DNA from: an uncultured Methanomassiliicoccaceae archaeon
GTDB lineage: Archaea; Thermoplasmatota; Thermoplasmata; Methanomassiliicoccales; Methanomethylophilaceae
Assembly: GCA_945492685.1 (NCBI GenBank)
Contig: CALYUZ010000029.1
Coordinates: 1 to 7,848 of the forward strand
Reading direction: 5' to 3'
DNA length: 7,848 bases
The translations under genes and the position numbers were made by a program. Below the pieces are notes generated by a model, which saw only the letters and a list, made by a program, of their open reading frames with translations, did not search any database and had not been told where the DNA came from. Shown here one piece after another: positions 1 through 5,447 of this stretch (positions are counted from its first letter, which is position 1; each line of letters opens with the position of its first letter).

Positions 1-1055
1 TGCTTCTCGATGGCGAGCTTCTCCACGAAGGATTTGAAGACCTCGGCACGGGGATCGGACTTGGTGTACACCGCATGTCCCATACCGTAGATCAGTCCCT
101 GGTGGTCGAAGGCCTTCTTGTCGAGGATGTGGTTGAGGTACTTCCTGACCTCCTTCTCGTCGGTGATGTCCTTGACATGCTTCTTGATGTCCGCGATCAT
201 GTCCATGACCTTGATGTTGGCACCGCCGTGCTTGGGTCCCTTCAGTGATGACATGGCCGCCGCGATGACCGCGTAGGTGTCGGAACCGGAGGATGTGGTC
301 ACCCTGGTGGTGAAGGTGGAGTTGTTGCCTCCGCCGTGCTCCATGTGGAGCACCAATGCAAGGTCCAGGACGGTGGCCTCGAGGTAGGTGTAGGATTTGT
401 CGGGCCTGAGCATGCGCAGGATGTTCTCCGAGGTGGATAGTGCCGGATCGGGCCTGTGGATGTACATGCTCTCGTCGTTGATGTAGTGGTTGTACGCGTG
501 GTAGCTGTACACGGTGAGCATGGGGAAGACACTGATCAGATAGATGCACTGTCTGAGGACGTTCTCCAGGGAGTTGTCCAGGGGCTTCTTGTCGTAGGAT
601 GCGAGGAACAGGATGCTCCTTGTGATGGAGTTCATGATGTCCTTGCTGGCGGCCTTCATCAGGACGTCCCTGGTGAAGGTCACGGGAAGCTTGCGCTCCT
701 CGATCAGGTGTGCCTTGAACTCGTTTAGCTCCTCCTTGCTGGGGAGCTCTCCGAAGAGCAGGAGGTACGAGACCTCCTCGAATCCGAACCTCTTGTTTAG
801 GAATCCTTTTGTGAGGTCCCTGATGTCGTATCCGCGGTAGTGGAGCTCTCCTTCGCAGGGGACCTTGACACCGTCGACGATCTTGGTTCCGTCGACCTGT
901 GACACGGATGTGAGTCCGACGACGACTCCGTTTCCTTTGCTGTCGCGGAGTCCCTTTTTGACATCGTACTTTGTGTAGAGTTCGGGTGCGAACGCATCGC
1001 TTTTGCGGCACATCTCGCACTTGTTCTCTATGAACTGCTTGTATTCGTGATTCAT
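1..1055 (-). CDS. gltA: Citrate synthase, bacterial long form (partial, 3' end outside window)
   Basis: Condenses oxaloacetate and acetyl-CoA to citrate, in the cytoplasm; in a methanogen it would feed 2-oxoglutarate and glutamate synthesis through a partial TCA branch. The 351 residues present contain EHGGGNNSTF (239-248), KHGGAN (275-280, with His276 as probable first catalytic His) and the citrate synthase signature GMGHAVYTKSDPR (324-336, His327). The third catalytic residue, an Asp about 55-60 residues after His327, would lie beyond the window edge. The long N-terminus, with KGLRDSKGNGVVVGLT (35-50) and LHYRGYDIRDL (71-81), matches the roughly 450-residue clostridial-type enzymes better than the roughly 380-residue archaeal ones, suggesting transfer from bacteria. 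A CxxC (13-16) near the start is of unknown meaning. The ATG at 1053-1055 is chosen because GGGGAGA lies six bases upstream. Transcribed away from the ThiS-like gene. Confidence 0.95.
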   Translation of the reverse strand, partial: MNHEYKQFIENKCEMCRKSDAFAPELYTKYDVKKGLRDSKGNGVVVGLTSVSQVDGTKIVDGVKVPCEGELHYRGYDIRDLTKGFLNKRFGFEEVSYLLLFGELPSKEELNEFKAHLIEERKLPVTFTRDVLMKAASKDIMNSITRSILFLASYDKKPLDNSLENVLRQCIYLISVFPMLTVYSYHAYNHYINDESMYIHRPDPALSTSENILRMLRPDKSYTYLEATVLDLALVLHMEHGGGNNSTFTTRVTTSSGSDTYAVIAAAMSSLKGPKHGGANIKVMDMIADIKKHVKDITDEKEVRKYLNHILDKKAFDHQGLIYGMGHAVYTKSDPRAEVFKSFVEKLAIEK

Positions 1056-1101
1056 TCTTCTCTCCCCTTGGAAAACGTTTCACTGCCCCGGAGGCTGGGA
1101 T

Positions 1102-1114
1102 GCCGCTTCGCGGC
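1102..1114. repeat. Small perfect inverted repeat in the citrate synthase 5' region
   Basis: GCCGC and GCGGC, separated by TTC, form a perfect 5-bp hairpin 47 bases before the citrate synthase start codon. It lies within the likely leader or promoter of that gene, since the nearest AT-rich elements on the minus strand are at about 1117-1124 (GATATC) and 1149-1156. It could be an operator, a leader hairpin or chance. No T-run follows it on either strand, so it is not a convincing terminator. Confidence 0.35.
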
Positions 1115-1148
1115 CTGATATCGAACACGCACCCTAACCTTCGGTGAC

Positions 1149-1156
1149 ATAAAAAA
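1149..1156 (+). promoter_or_regulatory. Candidate archaeal TATA element upstream of the ThiS-like gene
   Basis: ATAAAAAA stands out in a GC-rich context and would place a plus-strand transcript start near 1179, giving a leader of about 40 nt. A second AT-rich run, AAAAATA at 1191-1197, is centred 27 bases before the ATG at 1221 and would give a leaderless mRNA. Which one is used cannot be told from sequence. The first run may also serve the divergent citrate synthase gene, since both directions need a promoter between 1056 and 1220. Confidence 0.4.
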
Positions 1157-1202
1157 GGATTGGCGACCATTTCCGGTTCCGCCAAAACGGAAAAATACGA
1201 AT

Positions 1203-1219
1203 GGTGGGGATTACCCACC
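1203..1219 (+). repeat. Inverted repeat covering the ribosome-binding region of the ThiS-like gene
   Basis: GGTGGG (1203-1208) and CCCACC (1214-1219) are perfectly complementary, with the five-base loop GATTA, and end one base before the ATG at 1221. If the transcript starts upstream, the only SD-like stretch (GGTGGGG) is locked in this hairpin and initiation would be inhibited unless it opens. If transcription starts at the ATG (leaderless), the same repeat lies between TATA element and start site, where a repressor could bind. Confidence 0.5.
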
Positions 1220-1220
1220 C

Positions 1221-1412
1221 ATGCCAAGGATCCTGTTGTCAGGGAGGACCATAGAGGTCCCTGTCGGTGGCACCATAGAGTCCGCTGTAACTTCCGAGGG
1301 ACTCCATCCCGATGCTTATCTGTACCTTTCCGGGAGCACACCCGTACCCATGGACACCGTCCTTTCCGAGGATTCGGAGATAAAGGCCATCCGTGTGGCC
1401 TCGGGCGGATGA
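1221..1412 (+). CDS. ThiS/MoaD-like small sulfur-carrier or SAMP-like protein
   Basis: A 63-residue beta-grasp-type protein. Alternating hydrophobic strands (ILLSGRTIEVPVG at 4-16) are followed by a short helix region (TIESAVTSEGL), then a PVPMDTVL turn and the C-terminal IRVASGG. The terminal Gly-Gly is the known site of adenylation and thiocarboxylate or isopeptide formation in ThiS, MoaD, Urm1 and archaeal SAMPs; the length fits this family. It probably supplies sulfur for tRNA thiolation or cofactor synthesis, or is conjugated to proteins. The partner E1-like enzyme is not in this window, so the pathway cannot be assigned. The gene stands alone, between the divergent citrate synthase and the convergent CobQ-like gene 24 bp downstream. 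The start is the only ATG giving a complete ubiquitin-like fold. Confidence 0.8.
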   Translation: MPRILLSGRTIEVPVGGTIESAVTSEGLHPDAYLYLSGSTPVPMDTVLSEDSEIKAIRVASGG

Positions 1413-1436
1413 CGGTCGGATACGGGTGATCGGGCG

Positions 1437-2273
1437 TCACTGACTCGCGAACTCGACCAGTGCGTCGAAGTCGAATCCCGCTTCCATCGCATGTTTGGTC
1501 ATCTCGTCCAGGTTGGACAGGAAGGCGGCGTGTGTGTCTGTGCCCTCCAGTTTGCCCTCGGACGATGACAGAGAATCCTCCTCCGGGAACCTGAGGTTCT
1601 CGTATGGGAGGACTCCGAGGCATTTCATGCCGGTGAGCTCCTCGATCCTCTCGATACCGGATCTGAGGATGGACCCGTCCCCTCTGAACCTGTTGATGAC
1701 GAATCCCTTCATCAGATGCTTCAGGTCATCGGGGATCAGTCTCCACGTTCCGTAGATGGCGGCGAACACGCCTCCCCTTTCGATGTCTCCGACCAGGATG
1801 GTGGGAACCTGCAGTTCCCTCATCAGGCCCGTGTTGGCCAGGTCCCTCTCCATGAGGTTCAGCTCGACCGGGGAGCCGGAACCCTCGCAGACTATGAAGT
1901 CATGGTCCTCGGACAGCCTGTCGAACGCGGCGTGAACCTGCTCCATCACCACGGGCTTGTCCATGGGCTTCTCCCTGGTGACGTCCATGAAGGGCTGTCC
2001 GTTGACGATCAGCTGTATGACGCCGTTCCCGCAGGGTTTCATGAGCACGGGGTTCATGTCCGTCTCGGGTTCGATCCCGCAGGCCCATGCCTGGAACGCC
2101 TGCCCCATGCCTATCTCCCCTCCGTCCTTCGTCGCGTAGGAATTAAGGGAAAGGTTGGACCCCTTGAACGGGGCTGGCCTGTATCCGTTCCTCGAGAGGT
2201 AGCGGCAGACCATGGCGCTGACCGTGGTCTTCCCGGCACCCGATGATGTTCCGATGAGCAGTATCCTCTTCAT
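1437..2273 (-). CDS. CobQ-like ATPase lacking the glutaminase domain
   Basis: A 278-residue protein equal to the N-terminal ATP-binding (dethiobiotin-synthetase-like) half of cobyric acid synthase. Visible CobQ motifs are the P-loop GTSSGAGKT (8-16), PFKGSNLSLNSY (35-46), DGGEIGMGQA (50-59), MNPVLMKP (73-80), CEGSGSPVELNL (129-140), GDIERGGVFAAIYGT (162-176) and VINRFRGD (192-199). The chain ends about 45 residues after EEDS (231-234), where full CobQ continues into its class I glutamine amidotransferase domain; no GICGGYQ or YLHG motif exists. The ATG overlaps the TGA of the upstream CobQ gene (ATGA) and is preceded by GGGGGTGGAGGA, so translation is probably coupled. It may amidate a corrinoid with ammonia supplied in trans, partner with the neighbouring CobQ, or have a different acid-amide substrate. 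A truncated pseudogene is less likely: all ATPase motifs are intact and the frame is open. Confidence 0.85.
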   Translation of the reverse strand: MKRILLIGTSSGAGKTTVSAMVCRYLSRNGYRPAPFKGSNLSLNSYATKDGGEIGMGQAFQAWACGIEPETDMNPVLMKPCGNGVIQLIVNGQPFMDVTREKPMDKPVVMEQVHAAFDRLSEDHDFIVCEGSGSPVELNLMERDLANTGLMRELQVPTILVGDIERGGVFAAIYGTWRLIPDDLKHLMKGFVINRFRGDGSILRSGIERIEELTGMKCLGVLPYENLRFPEEDSLSSSEGKLEGTDTHAAFLSNLDEMTKHAMEAGFDFDALVEFASQ

Positions 2274-4096
2274 TCCTCCACCCCCAGGATCTCCATGAGC
2301 TTGGGTATGTCCATGTTCTCCTCGAACACCTTGGCGAGCTTCACGATGTTGTCCTCGATTATCTCGTCGTAGTCGCGGGTGTCCCTCGTGTCCACGGGCT
2401 TCCCGTCGTGCTTCACGAAAGACAAGAAGTACTTCCTGAACGCGGGGCGGTCGAATATGCCATGGAGATATGTTCCGAAGGTGAGGTCGTCGATCCTGTA
2501 GGATCCCTCCTCCTGGGGGCCCTGGTCGAACCTGTTCTCTATGACGAACAGCGGCTTCTCCCTCACATCGGACATGCCCATGTGGAGTTCGTATCCGGTG
2601 ATCGGTCCCCCGTCACCCACGAGCATGTGACCCTCGCTCTGTATGACCCTCTTCTTGTATTCCCCGAAGACGGTGGTGTTGTCGAAGAATCCCAGTCCGT
2701 CCATGATCCTGGGCACTCCGGCCTCCAGTCCCTTGGAGTCATCGAGGATCTTGCCCATCATCTGGTATCCGCCGCATATCCCAACGATGGGGACCTTCTT
2801 CCACAGCTTCCTGATGCCGTCGCTGATACCCTTCTCGTTCATCCACAGCATGTCCGCAACGGTGTTCTTGGTTCCCGGAAGGACGATTGCATCCACTCCC
2901 TCCAGGTCCTTTCCGTCCTCAACGAAGACTATGGACACATCCTCGAGGAACAGCGGGTCCAGGTCGGTGAAGTTGGCGATGCGGGGGTATTTGACAACCC
3001 CTATCAGCGATTTGCCCTCGCCCTTCCTCCTCACTCCCCTGAGGGATTCCGAGTCCTCGTTGGGGAGCACGACGTCCGCATGGGGGATGATGCCTATGAC
3101 GGGGATGCCGGTGAGTTCCTCGAGCTTCTTGGCCCCGGGTCTGATGTTGTCCAGGTTCCCGCGGACGTTGTTGAGCATGATCCCCTTGACGCGCTTCCTG
3201 TCCTCCTCGGGCAGCAATTCGACCGTTCCGATGGCGTATGCGAACGATCCTCCCCATTCCACGTTCACTACCAGGATGACGTCCGCATCGGCTATCTCGG
3301 CGGCACGCATGTTGGCGATGTCCTTGTCGTAGATGTTGATCTCCGCGGGGGATCCGGCACCCTCCATGATGACGAAGTCGTACCTCTGCTTGAGGAAATC
3401 CACATGCTCCCTCACGATCTCCCTTCCGGGTCCCGGGACGAACTCGTTGTAGTATCCGTCCACATCGTAGTCGGCATAGGGCTTCCCGCAGACTATCACC
3501 TGTGATGTGGTGTCCTTCTTGGGTTTGAGCAGGATGGGGTTCATGTGATGGTCCGGGTTCTTGAGTCCGGATGCCTTGGATTGGAGGGTCTGAATCATCG
3601 CGATCTCGGAACCGTTCCTGGTCACCTTCGAGTTCAGGCTCATGTTCTGGGATTTGAACGGGGATACGATGAATCCCCTGTCGTGGAGTATCCTGCAAAT
3701 GGCGGCCACGGTCACCGATTTCCCGGCGTCGGATGTGGCACCGACGACCATCAGGGCCTTCCCCTGATGATAGAACCTCTCCTTGGCCTCCCTGAAGATG
3801 TCCTTGAACCTGGGGTCGCCTGCCTCCTGGATCCCGAGCCTTTCGACCTCGGATATGATGAACCTGCAGACGGGTGTCCTGTGGATGAACAGGCAGTCGG
3901 TGCAGTTCCACACCTTCTGTCCGCGCTTGCCGATCAGTTCGCTGCCCAGGTCCGTGTCGTTGCACGGGTAGAACGGGCAGAAGCAGAAAGTGCAGTCCTG
4001 TCCTGTGAAATGGCAGGGGTTGTATTCGCAGGCTTTGTTACAGCCTATCCAGCCCTGCTCCAGCTCCTCGTTGACCTTCTTCTTGATGCAATCCAT
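2270..4096 (-). CDS. cobQ: Cobyric acid synthase (CobQ/CbiP type) with Cys-rich N-terminal domain
   Basis: The family carries out ATP- and glutamine-dependent amidation of corrin ring side chains b, d, e and g to make cobyric acid. The protein has 608 residues. Residues 1-80 hold eleven cysteines (3, 19, 23, 28, 35, 38, 40, 45, 65, 68, 77), with a CHFTGQDCTFCFCPFYPC core at 28-45 resembling the small Cys-rich domain (PF04071-like) seen in methanogen cobalamin genes, probably metal-binding. The ATPase domain starts at KALMVVGATSDAGKS (113-127), followed by SQNMSLNS (149-156) and EGAGSPAEINI (245-255). The glutaminase domain has LPGTKNT (406-412), GICGGYQMMG (439-448, nucleophile Cys441), GYELHMG (501-507) and GTYLHGIFD (541-549, His545). 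Two usual CobQ ATPase motifs are altered: NVEWGGSFAYAIGT (278-291) and NNVRGN (309-314). It is the first gene of a two-gene operon, with a TATA box 33-42 bases before the ATG. Exact substrate is inferred. Confidence 0.92.
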   Translation of the reverse strand: MDCIKKKVNEELEQGWIGCNKACEYNPCHFTGQDCTFCFCPFYPCNDTDLGSELIGKRGQKVWNCTDCLFIHRTPVCRFIISEVERLGIQEAGDPRFKDIFREAKERFYHQGKALMVVGATSDAGKSVTVAAICRILHDRGFIVSPFKSQNMSLNSKVTRNGSEIAMIQTLQSKASGLKNPDHHMNPILLKPKKDTTSQVIVCGKPYADYDVDGYYNEFVPGPGREIVREHVDFLKQRYDFVIMEGAGSPAEINIYDKDIANMRAAEIADADVILVVNVEWGGSFAYAIGTVELLPEEDRKRVKGIMLNNVRGNLDNIRPGAKKLEELTGIPVIGIIPHADVVLPNEDSESLRGVRRKGEGKSLIGVVKYPRIANFTDLDPLFLEDVSIVFVEDGKDLEGVDAIVLPGTKNTVADMLWMNEKGISDGIRKLWKKVPIVGICGGYQMMGKILDDSKGLEAGVPRIMDGLGFFDNTTVFGEYKKRVIQSEGHMLVGDGGPITGYELHMGMSDVREKPLFVIENRFDQGPQEEGSYRIDDLTFGTYLHGIFDRPAFRKYFLSFVKHDGKPVDTRDTRDYDEIIEDNIVKLAKVFEENMDIPKLMEILGVEE

Positions 4097-4100
4097 GCGG

Positions 4101-4112
4101 GTGACCCGTCAC
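4101..4112. repeat. Palindrome at the predicted transcription start of the cobQ operon
   Basis: GTGAC-CC-GTCAC is a perfect 5-bp inverted repeat with two-base spacer, five bases upstream of the cobQ ATG (read on the minus strand) and spanning the start site predicted from the TATA box. It contains the octamer GGTGACCC (4100-4107), which recurs at 4211-4218 near the divergent promoter. It is placed where a bound protein would block transcription. The operator role is inference. Confidence 0.4.
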
Positions 4113-4128
4113 AGCATCCACTCCCACG

Positions 4129-4138
4129 GATATAAGGA
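4129..4138 (-). promoter_or_regulatory. TATA box of the cobQ operon
   Basis: Read on the minus strand the element is CCTTATATCC, centred about 37 bases before the ATG at 4096. With usual archaeal spacing, transcription would start near 4107, giving a leader of only about ten bases with no good SD. It is the only TATA-like sequence in the right place. Confidence 0.6.
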
Positions 4139-4195
4139 TGTTACAGGGCAGGTGGATGTATCGTACAGCATCCGTGCGGATGGATCCGTCAAGGT

Positions 4196-4223
4196 ACTTT
4201 CGGCACTTTCGGTGACCCCACCG
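4196..4223. repeat. Tandem ACTTTCGG repeat with adjoining inverted repeat in the divergent promoter region
   Basis: ACTTTCGG occurs at 4196-4203 and again at 4205-4212, a 9-bp period. The second copy runs into CGGTG-ACCC-CACCG (4210-4223), a perfect 5-bp inverted repeat with 4-bp spacer that carries the second GGTGACCC octamer. This cluster lies directly upstream of the nuclease gene's TATA element, in the position expected for an activator or repressor site. No regulator is identified. Confidence 0.35.
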
Positions 4224-4224
4224 T

Positions 4225-4242
4225 CCCGCTTAAAAGGGCGGG
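4225..4242 (+). promoter_or_regulatory. TATA box of the nuclease-ATPase operon inside an inverted repeat
   Basis: TTAAAA (4230-4235) is centred 27-28 bases before the ATG at 4260, the normal archaeal distance from TATA box to transcription start, so the mRNA is predicted to start at or next to the ATG (leaderless). The TATA box is flanked by CCCGC (4225-4229) and GCGGG (4238-4242), a perfect inverted repeat that would let a dimeric protein compete with TBP. The weak SD-like GGGTGAG at 4240-4246 is too far from the ATG to be convincing. Confidence 0.6.
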
Positions 4243-4259
4243 TGAGATGGGAACGGTCG

Positions 4260-5447
4260 ATGGGATCAGATTTCAAGTTCGTTCATTGTGCGGACCTGCA
4301 TCTGGGAAGCCGGTTCAAGGGGGTGTCCGAAAGGGATGCCGAGGCCGGCAGGAGGATGAGGGAGTCCGCGTTCGAGTCCTTCGGCAGGATCGTGGACCTG
4401 GTGATTTCGGAGGATGCGGATGCACTGGTGATATCCGGCGATGTCTACGATGATGGGAACGCCCTCCCATCAACACGCAGCCGTCTCTGTTCGGAGTTGG
4501 CAAGGGCAGGGGTCCCGGTGTTCATCAGCCGCGGGAACCATGACAGTTCCACATCATGGGATGAATCCATCCCGTATCCAGAGAACGTCCACGAGTTCGG
4601 GAAGGATCCCGAGAGCATCATCGTTCATTCCAGAGGGGGTGACTTCGAGGTGGTCGGAGTCAGTTTCGGGACATCACACGAGGAGAGGGATCTGGCATCG
4701 ATGCTGGCAGGCCGTCCGGGGATGTTCACGGTCGCATGTGTCCACTGTGACGTGGATTCCTCATCGGAGGGTCTCAGATACGCCCCTTGCAGGTTGCAGG
4801 ACCTTCAGGGGAGGAATGTGGACTACTGGGCCCTGGGGCACATACACAAACGCCAGATCCTGTCGGAACGTCCATATGTGGTGTATCCGGGGAACATCCA
4901 AGGGCGCAGCTTCAGGGAGACCGGTCCGAAGGGCGCGTACCTCGTGACCGTCTCTTCCGGAGTGGTCTCGGGGCTGAGGTTCGTACCCACCCAATCCATG
5001 ATGTGGCATGACATCTCGGTGGACATCTCGGGTAAGACCTTGGAATCGATGGCCTCCGATATATCCGGACGCATCAGGAAGGGGGACCTGGTGAGGATAA
5101 CATTCACCGGCTCCGGTCCGTTGGACGGGATGCTCAGGACCGATGTCGACGATGCAGTCTCGGTTCTGGAGGAACGCACAGGGTGCAGGATAGCCTCCTG
5201 GGAGGTCGATACATCGCCCGATTTCGACATCTGGTCGATGGGAGGGGGCGATGATCTCGCATCCAAGGTGTCATCTGCCGGAAGGAGGTTGTCCGGTGAC
5301 AGGCAGGGGATCCTCGAACGCGTCATGTCGAATCCGGTGCTGTCACGTCATAGGAGCTTCTTCGAATCCCTTTCGGATGAGGAGTTGTCCAAGATGGCCG
5401 AGGATGCGGCGCGCATGGTCATAGCCGAGATGGGGGTGTCGAGATGA
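4260..5447 (+). CDS. Mre11/SbcD-type DNA exonuclease (YhaO-like)
   Basis: A metallophosphoesterase-fold nuclease of 395 residues, expected to cut or trim DNA ends with two metal ions, usually Mn. Family motifs in order: CADLHLGSRF (10-19, Asp12 and His14), ISGDVYDDG (58-66, Asp61), RGNHD (91-95, Asn93 to Asp95), ACVHCDVD (159-166, His162) and WALGHIHK (190-197, His194 and His196). All expected metal ligands are present. After about residue 245 comes a capping region, and a helical C-terminus (360-392, FFESLSDEELSKMAEDAARMV) probably docks on the ATPase partner. The ATG at 4260 is preferred because the first motif begins nine residues in and a TATA box sits about 27 bases upstream. An in-frame GTG at 4242 and the longer open frame beyond it run back through the promoter. 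The TGA overlaps the ATG of the next gene. It resembles the COG0420 YhaO branch more than classical archaeal Mre11, judging from its partner. Confidence 0.92.
   Translation: MGSDFKFVHCADLHLGSRFKGVSERDAEAGRRMRESAFESFGRIVDLVISEDADALVISGDVYDDGNALPSTRSRLCSELARAGVPVFISRGNHDSSTSWDESIPYPENVHEFGKDPESIIVHSRGGDFEVVGVSFGTSHEERDLASMLAGRPGMFTVACVHCDVDSSSEGLRYAPCRLQDLQGRNVDYWALGHIHKRQILSERPYVVYPGNIQGRSFRETGPKGAYLVTVSSGVVSGLRFVPTQSMMWHDISVDISGKTLESMASDISGRIRKGDLVRITFTGSGPLDGMLRTDVDDAVSVLEERTGCRIASWEVDTSPDFDIWSMGGGDDLASKVSSAGRRLSGDRQGILERVMSNPVLSRHRSFFESLSDEELSKMAEDAARMVIAEMGVSR

Noticed and set aside
1160..1429. 89-codon open frame overlapping the sulfur-carrier gene
   Set aside because: It is in another frame, rich in Arg, His and Gly with no recognisable fold. 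The overlapping 63-residue frame has a clear ThiS/MoaD pattern.
2408..3505. 365-codon open frame on the plus strand inside cobQ
   Set aside because: It lies fully antisense to a gene with all CobQ motifs. Its composition (Val, Asp, His, Leu) is that of the complement of a high-GC coding frame, and no domain is visible.
3990..4259. Upstream extension of the nuclease reading frame
   Set aside because: It overlaps the start of cobQ on the other strand and both promoters. The nuclease fold begins a few residues after the ATG at 4260 with a well-placed TATA box.
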